Below are positions 1 to 9,977 of a DNA stretch of 64,000 nt, piece after piece. The translations under genes and the position numbers were made by a program. Positions within the stretch are counted from its first letter, which is position 1. Each line of letters opens with the position of its first letter. This DNA is from Linum tenue. Its lineage: Eukaryota > Streptophyta > Magnoliopsida > Malpighiales > Linaceae. The DNA lies in NCBI GenBank assembly GCA_946122785.1, contig CAMGYJ010000011.1, forward strand, positions 8,742,001-8,806,000, read 5' to 3'. The notes below the pieces were generated by a model that worked only from the letters and a program-made list of their open reading frames with translations, was not told the origin of the DNA and searched no databases.

Positions 1-524
1 TTTGACGGGAGAATTTGCTCCGATGAGAGAGCAAGAGAGGAAGAGAGAAGGCATAGAGGGAGAGTTTTGAAAAAAAATTAGAGGAGAGAGAAAGGTCCGA
101 ACGGGAATTCTCTTACGAAGGGAAAATACCCGACCGGGCCTCAAAAATACCTGGTCGCGTATTTTAAGGCCGCGGTCGGGTATTCGCCCTTCACAGCGAA
201 TCAAGACCAGGGGATCCCGACCGAGAGACCAAAATACCTGGTCGGGTATTTTGGGTCAAGGTCGGGTATTCCAGCTTTTGCGTGGCCCTAGGCAGAAGGG
301 GTCCCGGCCAAGAGACCAAAATACCCGGTCGGATATTTTGGGTCAAGGTCGGGTATTCCTTTTTTTCGCCCCCTGATCAGAAGGGGGCCCGGCCGCGATG
401 CCAAAATACCCAGTCGGGTATTTTGAGTCGCGGCCGGGTATTTTTCCCCTTCTAGGCCAAATTGCATTTCTCTCATTTTTTCGAACTCCCCTGCACGAAA
501 TCACCAAGCCAAGGCATACCAGAC
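1..524 (-). mobile_element. Athila-type 3' LTR fragment
   Basis: No protein is supported here. The stretch repeats the hairpin words and the flanking 'ctgcacg' sequence found in the 5' LTR at 7738-8020, so I read it as the promoter-proximal part of the 3' LTR of the minus-strand Athila-type element whose pol lies at 1148-5660. The rest of this LTR lies outside the window. Similarity to the 5' LTR is patchy, so the boundaries are inferred. The short minus-strand frames here that read as repeated KYPTGYFG are translations of the repeat, not a gene. Confidence 0.5.
113..450. repeat. Array of hairpin words in ~87-bp units
   Basis: About four units, starting near 113, 212, 298 and 386, each contain a half-site CCCGACC-like word, a near-perfect inverted repeat AAATACCC-GGTC-GGGTATTT, and a second half-site GGTCGGGTATT. 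The unit is therefore palindromic at two scales. The same words occur at 7738-7945 in the other LTR of this element. Function is unknown; possibilities are a transcription-factor array or structured LTR RNA. Confidence 0.8.
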
Positions 525-990
525 TAGGGGTGGGCAAACGGTTCGGTAAACCCGAACCGAAACCGAATTAATGCTATTCGGTTCGGAATTCAGAACGAAA
601 ATATGGATAGTTCGAAAATCAGGGTTCTTTCAGCCGAATTTCCAAATTTCCTACCGAAAAACCGAAATACTATAATTGCAAGCTCCAAATGGTGGATTTT
701 TATGTTTGTAGTTGTTTTTAGACTTAAATATTTGAAATGTTTTATGACTTATGTGTTGAAAAATTTGATTTTATCATTGATGATGCATATAATATTTATT
801 GTTTATATTAGGGGTGAAAAATAATTGAAAAGTGAGAAAATACAAGTAGCTTCACAAATTCGAATTTAGGTGAAAAACCGAACCGAACCGAATTATAATT
901 CAGTTTAAACCAACCGAACCGAATTATAATTCGGTTCGAATTTGGTTTGAAGTTTGAGAGAATTCGGGGACCCGGTATTCATAATTTCGG
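525..990. mobile_element. hAT-like MITE, right end lost
   Basis: It starts with TAGGGGTGGGCAAACGG, the terminus shared by several elements of this window that have 8-bp target duplications. The subterminal regions on both sides are made of the word GGTTCGGT and its complement ACCGAACC, with an AT-rich centre. A matching right terminus and target duplication are not found near 990, so the element is truncated. Non-coding; needs a hAT transposase in trans. Confidence 0.55.
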
Positions 991-998
991 TTCGGTCG

Positions 999-1052
999 TG
1001 CAACTGACTCGAAAACACCACAGATGTGCAACTGACTCGAAAACACCACAAA
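999..1052. repeat. 27-bp tandem duplication
   Basis: Two copies of GTGCAACTGACTCGAAAACA (continuing CCACA) start at 999 and 1026. They lie between the MITE remnant and the end of the Athila integrase remnant. No coding role seen. Confidence 0.9.
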
Positions 1053-1147
1053 ACAAAGGAAAAAGGGAAAAAGAAATGAAAACCGTGGTGGCGTTGCCTG
1101 CCCACAAACGCTTTTATCGTCTTTTAGCTGGATGCCTATGGCAGAAC

Positions 1148-2110
1148 TAAGGGTCCTCCAGTTCAATCACCAACTCCGCACATTCGACCTCGTCTCCTAG
1201 GAAAGAGTTTCAATCTCGATCGTGCCATACGGGAACACTTGTGTGACCATGAAAGGTCCAGACCACCGGGAGCGGAGTTTTCCAGGAAAGAGTTTCAGGC
1301 GAGAGTTATGGAGGAGAACTCGATCACCAACCTAAAACTCCTTCGGACTCCTCAATCGAGCGTCGTGAAGACGCTTAGTTCGCTCCTTATACAACTTGGT
1401 GTTCTCATAGGCGTGGTAATGCCACTCTTCCAGCTCCAGCATCTGCATTTTGTGTCCAGTACCTGCAAGACTAACATCCAAGTTGAGCAGCTTAATGGCC
1501 CAGAAGGCCTTGTGTTCTAGCTCCACTAGTAGGATACATGCCTTTCCATAGACAAGACGATTCGACGATGTACCAATCGGCGTCTTGTAGGCAGTCCGGT
1601 ATGCCTAGAGAGCATCATCGAGCTTGGTGGACCAATCCTTGCGAGATTGATCCACCGTTTTCTCCAATATGCGCTTAAACTCCCGATTCGCCATCTCGGC
1701 CTGACCACTCGTTTGGGGGTGGTAGGCCACGGACACCTTATGAGTGACACCATAGTGAGACACTAATGTACCGAATTGGCCCTGGAAATGGGTGCCTCGG
1801 TCGCTAATGATGGCTCGAGGTGTCCCAAACCGGGAGAATAGCTGCTTCAAAAACTTACAAACACGTCTAGCATCATTGGTGGGAAAAGCTTATGCCTCAT
1901 CCCACCTAGAGATGTAATCAACAAAAACTAAGATGTATGTATTACCAAATGATGGAGGGAAGCGCCCCATGAAGTCAATACCCCATACATAAAAAATCTC
2001 ACAGGTTATAAACACATTCTGGGGCATCTCATCATGGGCAGAGATGTTACCTGACCTCTGGCATCGATCGCACCTGCGTGCGAAGGTGTCGACATCCTTG
2101 AAGAGCGTAG
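1148..2110 (-). pseudogene. Athila-type integrase remnant
   Basis: Broken integrase of the minus-strand LTR element; it would join cDNA to chromosomal DNA. The core (about 1605-1850) shows [13 protein letters not shown], with the second catalytic Asp, then [15 protein letters not shown], with the catalytic Glu. The C-terminal part (1332-1526) reads [14 protein letters not shown] and [15 protein letters not shown], and a further frame near 1190-1330 gives [16 protein letters not shown], the usual C-terminal DNA-binding region. Upstream, 1860-2110 keeps degraded zinc-finger and first catalytic-domain sequence. Frame changes at about 1530 and 1600 and several stops make it non-functional. Athila/gypsy assignment also rests on the tRNA-Asp-type PBS at 5808. 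Confidence 0.88.
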
Positions 2111-2211
2111 GCTATTAGAAGCCAGACTGTAGCACCTTCCTTGCCGTGCGGTTACTGCCATGGTGCCATCCAGTAGGTCCCTCATGGCAATGAGATAGAA
2201 TGCCCTCCATC

Positions 2212-2880
2212 TCAGAAGTAGTGCTTCAGGTCGGAGAAGAGATGCGGGTCATCCCAGAAGTAGTGCTTCAGGTCGGAGAAGAACTTCCTTTTGGCGTGAG
2301 TCGTCATGCCCTTGGGTAGCTGTTGGCCTACCAGATAATTCGTGAAATCGGAGTACCAAGGGGTGACACTCTCCATCAGGCACATCATCATTAGTCGCTG
2401 ATATGGGAAGGAGTCGTTGATGTCCTCCTCGAGGTTTTCCGCAGGAGGCGCGTCCAACCAGAAGAGATGATCAGCAGCAAGATTTTCGGCTCCCCTCTTG
2501 TCCCAAATCTCGATGTCGAACTCCCGCAGTAATAAGATCCATCATATGAGCCTAGGCTTGGCATCGACCTTGCTCATCAGGTATTGTATTGCGGAGTGAT
2601 CCGTGTATACTGTCACATGGGACAAGACCAGATAAGGACGAAATTTGTCAAAGGCGAACACCACCGTGAGCAGCTCCTTCTCTATGGTGGTGTAGTTCTC
2701 CTTCGAATCCTTGAGGGTCTTCGAGGCGTAGTAGATAGGACGGAAGTGCTGATCTCGCCTCTACCCCAAGACAGCTCCAACAGCAAAGTCACTGGCATCG
2801 CACATCAGCTCGAACGGTAAAGTCCAGTCAGGGGTGACCATGATAGGAGCATGAGTGAGCTTCTCCTTCAAGGTCGTTAA
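2212..2880 (-). pseudogene. Athila-type RNase H / connection remnant
   Basis: Between RT and integrase the minus strand encodes a degraded RNase H. I can read FELMCDASDFAVGAVLG, IYYASKTLKDSKENYTT and EKELLTVVFAFDKFRPYL in shifting frames, which is the retroelement RNase H fold that removes RNA from the RNA:DNA hybrid. It is followed by a connection region (2212-2457). Within that, SDLKHYFWDDPHL is partly duplicated: the words at 2214-2245 recur at 2259-2290, a local tandem duplication of about 45 bp. Stops and frameshifts make it a pseudogene. Confidence 0.8.
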
Positions 2881-3405
2881 TGTCGTTGTGCATGCGTCAG
2901 TGAACTGGAAGGGGGAATCCTCTCAAGGAGCTTTGTTAGGGGCAAGGCGATCTTTGAGAAGTCTTTGATGAACCACCTGTAGAACCCCGCATGGCCCAAG
3001 AAACTACGGATCCCCTTAACAGATGTGGGAGGAGGCAGCTTACTGATAGTTTCGATCTTGGCTCTGTCCAACTCAATCCCCATCTTGGAGATCTTGTGCC
3101 CTAGAACTATGCCCTCGCAAACCATGAAGTGGCACTTCTCCCAACTTAGCGCCATGTTCGTCTCTTCACACTGTTTTAGGACGAGTTCCAGGTTATGGAG
3201 ATAGTGAGAGAATGAGTCCCCATAAACTGAAAAGTCATCCATAAACACCTTTATGATTTCTACGACCATTCGGTCAAAGATGGCGAGCATGCATCTTTGA
3301 AATGTGGCTGGGGAGTTGCAAAGCCCCAATGGGATCCTCCAGTAGGCAAATGTGCCGAAAGGGCAGGTGAAGGTGGTCTTCGCCTGGTCTTCCGGTGCAA
3401 ATGCA
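2877..3405 (-). pseudogene. Athila-type reverse transcriptase, N-terminus deleted
   Basis: The minus frame reads GLCNSPATFQRCMLAIFDRM, the active-site motif FMDD (in VFMDDFSVYGDSF), GHKISKMGIELDRAKIE and FLGHAGFYRWFIKDFS, which are the palm and thumb blocks of a gypsy RT. Only the C-terminal half of the domain is present. It joins the protease directly at about 3395-3410, so the N-terminal RT blocks and the protease-RT linker are missing. The first downstream frame is open for about 130 codons, which suggests a fairly recent element despite the deletion. Confidence 0.92.
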
Positions 3406-3700
3406 CAATAGAGCGATCAGCTAACTGGATGCTCATCCTAGTAGTTCTAGGTTCACCTAGTCCTAGCTTCTTAAACAAGTTATAGGGCATGACGTTAAGG
3501 CTAGCGCCTAAGTCCGCCAAGGACTTTCCTACATGCATGCTGCCAATAACAAGAGGGATTGTAAAACTCCCTGGGTCTTTGCGCTTCTCGGGCAGCTTGT
3601 TCTGCAGCACGGCAGAACACTCCTCGCTCAACATCACTGTTGAGAGATCCCCAAGTTTCTTTTTTTTTTGTGAGGAGATCGTCCATGAATTTTGCGTACT
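3406..3700 (-). pseudogene. Athila-type aspartic protease
   Basis: The minus frame encodes IPLVIGSMHVGKSLADLGAS followed by LNVMPYNLFKKLGLGEP and MSIQLADRSI. DLGAS carries the catalytic Asp of the Athila/gypsy retropepsin that cuts the Gag-Pol polyprotein. Upstream is the usual gag-protease linker (KYAKFMDDLLTKKK at about 3660-3700, ECSAVLQNKLPEKRKDPGSF). The domain ends abruptly at 3410, where it runs out of frame into the middle of RT. Confidence 0.88.
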
Positions 3701-5670
3701 TGGGCATCTTTGACTATGCCTCCATGAACGACATACTGATGTTGACCTGCTTCAACATTGCCATGAATTTGGCAAACTCAGTCTCCACCTTGTCTTTGTG
3801 CAGTCGAGTGAGGAAAGGAAGCTGGGGAACATGCTCCTTAACCACTGGTTGTGGCTTGGGAGCATATGCTTTTTCTCAATCCCCACGTCTGCATTGTCAG
3901 CTGGAAGTGCTGAAGTAGTTAGTGGCTTTTCCTGCCTGGACGGAGCAGATAAAACAGATGTCATCTTGACACTCCTGGTAGTGATGGCATCCAACTGCTG
4001 GTGAGGCTCTCGAGGATTTGTAATGGTAGTGGCAGGCAGAGTCCCCGGTGCTCTGGTGTTGTTTTGGCGGGCTATGCCGCCAATCTGATTTTGGAGATCC
4101 TGTAGTATGGCACATTGGTTCCTCTGGCCTGCCTCCAGTGAGGTGATGCACTGGTCCAACCTGGCAAAATTTGTCGTGCTGATAGTCATGAAGGCATGCA
4201 CAATGTTTTTCAGCTTTGACATCTAATTATCATGACCTGGAGCTGTTGCTGGCTGGGCATACTGGCGCTGCGACTGCAAAAATGGTTGCCCCTGTCTGGG
4301 CTGATAAGGCTGCTGCTGTGAAAATGGACCCTGCCGAGCTTGGTAGGGCTGCTTCTACTGAAAACTACCAGATGGTGCTGCGAAACCAGGGGGTTTAGTG
4401 GTCTTGTTGTTATTGCCATTCCAGGATAAGTTGGGATGCTGGCGTCGTCCCTCATTATATGTTCCACTGTATGGATCAAGGCGCCTAACATTGCCGATGA
4501 TGTCCAACTGCTCCTGGGGTGTAGAAGACTCCCACATAGCCTGACAGTTTGCACCAGATGGTTCGAACTCTCACACCACTGCACTGTGCAACTAAAGGGG
4601 CGGCCATTAGCCTGCCCGGAATAAGACTGTTGGGCTGCTTCAAAGTTTGGACCAACTCGACCACCTCTCGCTCTAGCTCGGATCTAGCCTTCATGGCATG
4701 CACAGCTCGATCCCAGGAACTCCTGCCTCTGGTGCTCTGCCTCCAAGAATGATCTCCGGCAGCCAAAGTATTGATCATCTGATTTAGCTCGGGTGGAGTC
4801 TTGGTGAGAATGTCTTGGTGAGAATGTCCCCGCCTGGGCATATAGAGTCAATCACCCTCTGGCTTTCCGGAGAGAGAGCACTGTAGAAGTTCCCCACTAT
4901 GAATGCATCACTAAAGCCGTGATGGGTACACTGCCAGAAAAATCTCGAGTATAGTTCCCATGCATCGCGTAGTGACTCATCTGGCTCTTGGCGGAAATGA
5001 GTGATCTCCCGCTGAATTTTTGTGGTCTTCGAGGTCGGATAATACCTGTGAACGAACTTGTTGGCCAGATCGTCCCAAGAAGTGATGGACAGTGGGGGCT
5101 GGGTCTCTAGCCACCTCTTCGCATACCCCGCCAGAGAGTGGGGTAAAAGGTGAAGAAGGATCGCATCATCGGGTACACCATTCAGTTTGAATCCATTTGT
5201 AAGCTGCAGGAACCGAGAAAGGTGCACCCTCGCCTCTTCATCCTTGAGTCCATGGAACTGTTGGAGAATGTTATCAATTGAATCTAGCATGGCTTGATCT
5301 CAAAATTATTTGCTGGAATGGGCGGATACAGGATGACGGGGCGGATGTCAGCGACCTATAGAGTGTAGTAGTACTCCATAGTAGGCCCCGGCGGGGGTGG
5401 TGGATGATGAGACCCATCTGCTTGGAGGACTCCATTGTGGGCCAGAAACTGATTAACTGGGGGAACTTGGAGAGGCATCCCCAGGGGAGGGTTCTTCCCC
5501 AAGTTCAGGTTCATCCCATTGTGCTCGTCGCCCATTTCGTACTCCTGCTCATAGTTGTTGCTCAGATGGTCGTCGACGTGCACTTCCTCCATAGCCAGTC
5601 TTGCTTGTTGTTCCCTCCTAAGCTGGCGACAAGTGCGTTCTAACTCCGGATCCAACACTAGTAAATCTCC
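3701..5670 (-). pseudogene. Athila-type gag, fragmented
   Basis: The capsid-like polyprotein begins near 5665, soon after the PBS, with DPELERTCRQLRREQQARLA and runs toward lower coordinates. 4784-5290 holds the conserved capsid region: FLQLTNGFKLNGVPDDAI, WLETQPPLSITSWDDLANKF, YYPTSKTTKIQREITHFRQ and SLRDAWELYSRFF. 4355-4840 holds the nucleocapsid-proximal part with YSGTYNEGRRQHPNLSW, and 3752-4222 a Gln/Pro-rich tail with the coiled segment LDQCITSLEAGQRNQCAILQ. At least three frame changes break it. A related gag lies at 56739-57880 on the other strand. A 15-bp word (gtcttggtgagaatg) is duplicated at 4799-4828. Confidence 0.9.
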
Positions 5671-5807
5671 TGACTAGCTACGGGTCATGCTACCTGCACA
5701 CAGCCAAGCAAGCAAACCCGTGAAGGCACAAGTGGGACAAATCAGACAGTCAATGCAGAAAAGAAATGCTAAAGTAACAGAAATCACGTTTCTTCAACAA
5801 CCTAGCC
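5671..5807 (-). other. Leader between PBS and gag
   Basis: Short non-coding leader of the Athila-type element between primer site and gag. No other feature seen. Confidence 0.6.
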
Positions 5808-5826
5808 GTCCCCGACAATGGCGCCA
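5808..5826 (-). promoter_or_regulatory. Primer-binding site, tRNA-Asp type
   Basis: On the minus strand this reads TGGCGCCATTGTCGGGGAC, close to TGGCGCCGTTGCCGGGGA, the tRNA-Asp-complementary PBS reported for Athila elements. It lies six bases (agtttt) inside the LTR end. The second Athila copy has the same spacer and a near-identical PBS at 56587. Confidence 0.85.
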
Positions 5827-6065
5827 AAAACTTGACACACCTGTACTCTCACACTAGAAAGTGGCCAAGTATAACCACCTACTAATGCATAGTATAGAGA
5901 ATTTCAATTTAAATGTCAACCCGGGTCCTAGGTGTGATGACTACTCCGTGAAATTCTTATTATTTAGCGGTTCTGCCGGTTCAAGTGTAGTGAAGGTCTA
6001 ACTAAACTAGCAAGCAAAAGCATTAAAGGTTGTGTTCAAAGTTTGAGAGAGGTCACCCAGATATG

Positions 6066-7020
6066 TGATAAAGCACCAGGGGGTACTTGGTGATCAGAAT
6101 TACGCAGCAATGAATCAATTCAAAGATTGAATTGATTAAACGGAATTTCGAACAAAAAACAAGGATGTTCTTGGGTGTTTGGATAAAACGGAATAAAACG
6201 TGCAATCTTTTGCGTGGAAGAAGGCTCGAATGATATAAAGGTAGATGCCCGGCCACAATCAACGCGTTCTTGATCGATACAAGCGCTCAACGAGCATGGA
6301 ATCCACCAAAGCTCACACAAGTACGCAAACTTGCAAAAAACCCAAAGGTTTCAATTAAATTCTTCAAAGTCTTAATTTTACAACGAAAAAGAAAGGTATT
6401 TAAAGGAAAATAAAACCTAATACAATCCTAAAATAACAAGGAACAATTAAGGTAAAAAAACCTAAAAAGGACTCAAAATTCGGACTCAAAGTCTCTTTCT
6501 TGAAGCACAAGTAAGCTGCCAGCAAACAGTCTAAAAGCAGCTTTTGTACTAACTTCGCGCCTTTTGTTCGAGGCCTTCCAGAACTCCAATCTTTCATCCA
6601 ATTCCTTACCTTGGTAGATAAACATACCTAGTTTCATGTTATGTAAGCCTCTTGACTTGAATGAGATCCATGATCTTCAAATTAAGCTTCAAAGTAGGCT
6701 TCACAAAATAGTTTTCTGCCTTAGTCATTTTCTGGCAGTTTTCAGCTTTCCGGATACACTTTTGAACAGCCTGGAAAATGACCTTCTGGACTTCCTCTAG
6801 ATCTCCAGAGCATACCAATGGATAGATAAACATCTCATCTTCAATACAAAGCATCAAACTCGAATTTAAACCGAGCGAATTGAGATCTATGGCCTCCCAA
6901 AGTAAGCTACCTGAATTTGTTCCAACACTTAACCAAATTCTGCCCTTCTTCTTCCCAACTTCGATAGCTTCTTTGTCAAGCAATTTAAACGTGTAGAGTT
7001 GGCTATTTGGGATCGTATCA
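6066..7020. mobile_element. Solo LTR (chromovirus-related), perfect TSD
   Basis: The segment starts TGATAAAGC and ends GGGATCGTATCA, with short terminal inverted repeats TGATA/TATCA. It is flanked by ATATG at 6061-6065 and 7021-7025, a perfect 5-bp target duplication. Its sequence parallels the LTR at 9049-9781 along its length (caccaaaaacaa, ccttccag.., ttttc.ggc..ttttc, gggatc.tatca). There is no internal domain, so it is a solo LTR left by LTR-LTR recombination, inserted in the Athila LTR. Confidence 0.88.
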
Positions 7021-7737
7021 ATATGGTTTCCCCTAGTCTACAGTTAAGCCAAGTTGTAATTTGCCAATTTCAAATTCAATGATAATTATACCGCGGGAGG
7101 TTCTTAAACAGTCTACAGTCTCGACTAAAGGTCTCCAGACCCTCTCAATCTGAGTCCCCAGCGGGCAGCTAACCTCCATCAGACTAAACAGACTGAGGCG
7201 TTAACGTACCAAACTTCCTATACTGGAGTATATCCAATAAAGAATAGTGAATTGACTCCTCGACTCATCAATTTTCTACCTCAATCAAGGGTGCTCTACC
7301 AACCTAGGCAGATATTCTCTTTCTAGGTCAAAGCAAGAATAACAGGAATTTGATCAGGATTCATGCAACTCAGAAAATCATGCCTCAATTGAATATAATC
7401 AATACCAAGGAATTCGTACTTGGGCTCATACAACTAAATCTAACATACAAATCTAGGGTTCTTCATACCCAAGTGAGTGAGAGAGTTTACTCCATAGAGA
7501 GAGAAGGGAAATCTAGGTCAGATGCAGAAATCATGCTATGAGGGATGAGAATCTACTTCTGGTATTCAATCGACACTTCTTCAAGCCTTAACCGAGCTCC
7601 AATGGTGATGAAGATCGATCTAGGGCGCTTGGAGACTCTTGTTCGTCACTCTCTCTCTCTAGGTATCTGCTTTCTTTCTCTAAAATTCTAGAACCCCTTA
7701 AAAATTGATCTTCTTCCTTTTAAAAGGGGCGAAACGC

Positions 7738-7945
7738 GATACCCGACCATAATACTCGGTCGGGTATTTCAGGTGACTGGCCGGGTATTTTAAAACGACG
7801 CACAGTGCATAGGGGTTAATACCCGATCTAAGTTCAGAATACCCGATCGGGTATTTAAGCGCCATGGTCGGGTCCCCTTCTAAACTTATGTCGTCCAAAC
7901 CAGCAATACTCGGTAGGGTATTTCAAGGGTCGATCAAGTATTTTC
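7738..7945. repeat. Hairpin-word array in Athila 5' LTR
   Basis: Three clusters carry ATACCCGACC half-sites and the palindromes AATACTC-GGTC-GGGTATT (7759), AATACCC-GATC-GGGTATT (7838) and AATACTC-GGTA-GGGTATT (7904). The words match those at 113-450. Arrangement is half-site, palindrome, half-site. The array starts about 200 bp inside the LTR, the same offset as the array at 55852 in the other Athila copy. Confidence 0.85.
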
Positions 7946-8299
7946 CTCCTCCAACTCCATTTACTCCAACTTCCTCCTTTTTGACCCGAAACTCGTTTCC
8001 ACGCCTGCACGTCCACGCGAAGTTCTGAAATATGACATAAACGCACAACCTAGCGTGAAATCGGCTTAAAACGCGAGAATCGACTCTCAAACAGTTCAAG
8101 AATGATGGTCTAAACATGTGCAATTAATGGTCTATCAGTGCACGGCCTCTTCTAGATCAACGAAGGATCTCAGCTCAAATTTCTGTCAAATTTCTCTACT
8201 CGATCCATGGAGAAATCAAGTGATCTTCGCTTCTCAGTCTTCCTAGACTCCGGCTTGCATTAAAAGTAATTCGCTAAAATAATCGTCCACGCTGCGTCA

Positions 8300-8970
8300 T
8301 CCCTGCCGAATTCCTTGCAAAGGCTTGTGGAGTTCTTGTAGATAATAGGCCGGTAGGAATCTATCTTGCATCAATCCATGTATCTCTTCCCAGTCTGTAA
8401 CCTCTGGTTGCAAGTTTCATCTCTCTCGGAGACGAACCTGCTCCCACCACTGAGCAGCGTAGTTAGTGAATTCGTAAGTAGCCAAGACTACCATCTGCTG
8501 CTCGGTATAATTCCCAAACTGGAAGAAGAGGATCAATTTTCGTTCCCAATCCAGGTAAGCAGTTGCATTTGTCGTGCCCTGAAACACCGGAATCGAAAGT
8601 TTGATTCCGGGAATTGCCGACTCCACCTCACGATGATCACGTTGCGCTCAGTGCTGATGATCGTGATGGGGTTCTGCCATGACCAAACGTCGCTCGACTT
8701 CTTCAATTCTCCCCAGAAATTCGAGATTGCTGGCTGGGTTTTTCGGTCGTGAACTTCCGCTGTTCTGACTCCACTCTCCGGCAGCACAAGTGCGTCGAAC
8801 TTCTGGCCAATTTCTCGCTTGAATTGCCCCAACTGAGCCTGTAATCTCGCATCAATCTAGGTTAACAACTTCTCCAAATTTATCTGGTGTCCCGCCATTG
8901 ATTGATCATTCAATTGAACCTCGTCGTCAAACTCAGACTCTTTTTGCTTCTGCAGGGAAATCGAATCCAT
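8300..8970 (-). pseudogene. Chromovirus (gypsy) gag remnant
   Basis: A minus-strand gag begins with ATG at 8970 (MDSISLQKQKESEFDDEVQL), reads IDARLQAQLGQFKREIGQKF after a stop, then shifts frame into IPVFQGTTNATAYLDWERKL, FQFGNYTEQQMVVLATYEF and YAAQWWEQVRLRE. These are the capsid motifs of Ty3/gypsy chromoviruses. The start lies about 65 bp from the PBS at 9034-9046. The frame is broken near 8530-8630 and the body ends where the Athila element is inserted (8137). No matching RT is in the window. Confidence 0.82.
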
Positions 8971-9033
8971 GACCCTCGTTCTTGTAGCGACAGGTAAGTT
9001 CTTCTTCTTTATTGTTGCCACTGTGTTGAACCA

Positions 9034-9046
9034 GGCTCGAATACCA
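9034..9046 (-). promoter_or_regulatory. Primer-binding site, tRNA-Met-like
   Basis: The minus strand reads TGGTATTCGAGCC, similar to the initiator tRNA-Met complement TGGTATCAGAGC. It lies two bases inside the LTR boundary at 9049 and upstream of the gag start at 8970. Confidence 0.65.
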
Positions 9047-9048
9047 CT

Positions 9049-9781
9049 TAATACAACCCTAGGGGGTTGTTTGATTAGAATCAACACAGTCAAAAGATCA
9101 AATCAAAGAATTGGACTCCTTCAAATAAGAACACCAAAAACAAAGCTTCTTTTCCGTGTTTGGGATGGCACTTTCGTGCAACTTTCACAAAGGGAAAGAT
9201 ACTCGATAAGTATGGTTCAATGCTTGGCCAAAACTAACATGGAAAAGGAATCCGTAGTGAACAAAGAAAACAAAAGCTGATTTGTGGTGCAAGTATCCAA
9301 TCAAGCTCCATAAGATCTTTGGACTCTTCGCTCGAATCCTTCCAGGTATCCATTCATTCAGCCAATTTCGTGCCTTTGTAGAAGAGCATACCTACTTTCG
9401 TGTCACACAAAGCTCCTTGATCGACTCTCACCCATGTGTCTCGAATAGGCTTTCAAAGTTGGGTTGGCAAACTGTCCCCAACACTTAGCCATTTTCAGGC
9501 TACTTTCCGGGTTTGGCATAGCCTTTTGATCAACTTCGAAAATTGGTTTACTAGCTTCCTCTCGAGCTTCCAAGCACTCCAGCCTGTAGGGAAAACTTCG
9601 TCTTCATAACCAAGCCTTCCTTTTGAATTTCCATCGATCCATTTGAGAGATCCAGACGTGCAAAGTAGGTACCAAGAGACAAGAACAACACTTAAACAAA
9701 TGTTAGGGTTCTTATGGCCTTGTGAACTTGCTTCTTGATCAAGCCATAGAAACTTGTAGAGTGGGTCAATTGGGATCATAT
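9049..9781 (-). mobile_element. Chromovirus LTR shared by two bodies
   Basis: The LTR runs on the minus strand from TGATATGATCCC (9781) to GTTGTATTA (9049; TGATA/TATCA ends, one end mutated). On its low-coordinate side are a PBS and gag. On its high-coordinate side is a purine tract (minus AAAGAGGGGGCG) typical of a PPT before a 3' LTR. It is therefore the 5' LTR of one internal domain and the 3' LTR of another. A diverged solo copy is at 6066-7020. No gene is supported inside it. Confidence 0.78.
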
Positions 9782-9793
9782 CACGCCCCCTCT
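9782..9793 (-). promoter_or_regulatory. Polypurine tract
   Basis: The minus strand reads AAAGAGGGGGCG immediately before the LTR start TGATATG, the expected place for plus-strand priming. It is the evidence that a second internal domain lies at higher coordinates. Confidence 0.65.
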
Positions 9794-9977
9794 TTAAAAT
9801 GCTTTGCCCTCAAAGCTTGATCTTTCTTTTTCTCAAAAGTTGCGCAGAATTGATCCCAAATTGGATCGAAAGTCAGTTGTATGAACTCAATTTTCTGCAG
9901 AATTAGGTCAGTGTTCTTCATCGTGTGATTTAGGGATTTCGAATTTAAGCATCCCAAGTCTAATTCACAGCCTCCAA

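Larger units (their letters stand above)
5833..8137 (-). mobile_element. Athila-type 5' LTR
   Basis: Defined on the minus strand by TGATAG at the start (8137) and GTGTCA at the end (5833), directly before the PBS. The LTR of the second Athila copy also begins TGATAG and ends with ...GTCA plus the same spacer, which supports both limits. Without the 955-bp solo LTR at 6066-7020 the LTR would be about 1.35 kb. 7440-7560 aligns by eye with 56460-56530 (shared ctatggagta...ctctcac and gggtatgaaga.ccctag). No gene is supported; the minus frame at 6639-6983 is LTR sequence. Confidence 0.75.

Noticed and set aside
288..537. Minus-strand frames reading repeated KYPTGYFG
   Set aside because: They are translations of the hairpin array; the same words give different frames at 7698-8046 and carry no protein-like composition.
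6639..6983. 114-codon minus frame in the LTR
   Set aside because: Lies wholly inside the solo LTR; the related LTR at 9049-9781 does not keep the frame open.
1..8137. An env-like gene after integrase, as in some Athila elements
   Set aside because: Between the integrase end (about 1148) and the 3' LTR there is only a 27-bp duplication and a MITE remnant; no open frame with membrane segments.
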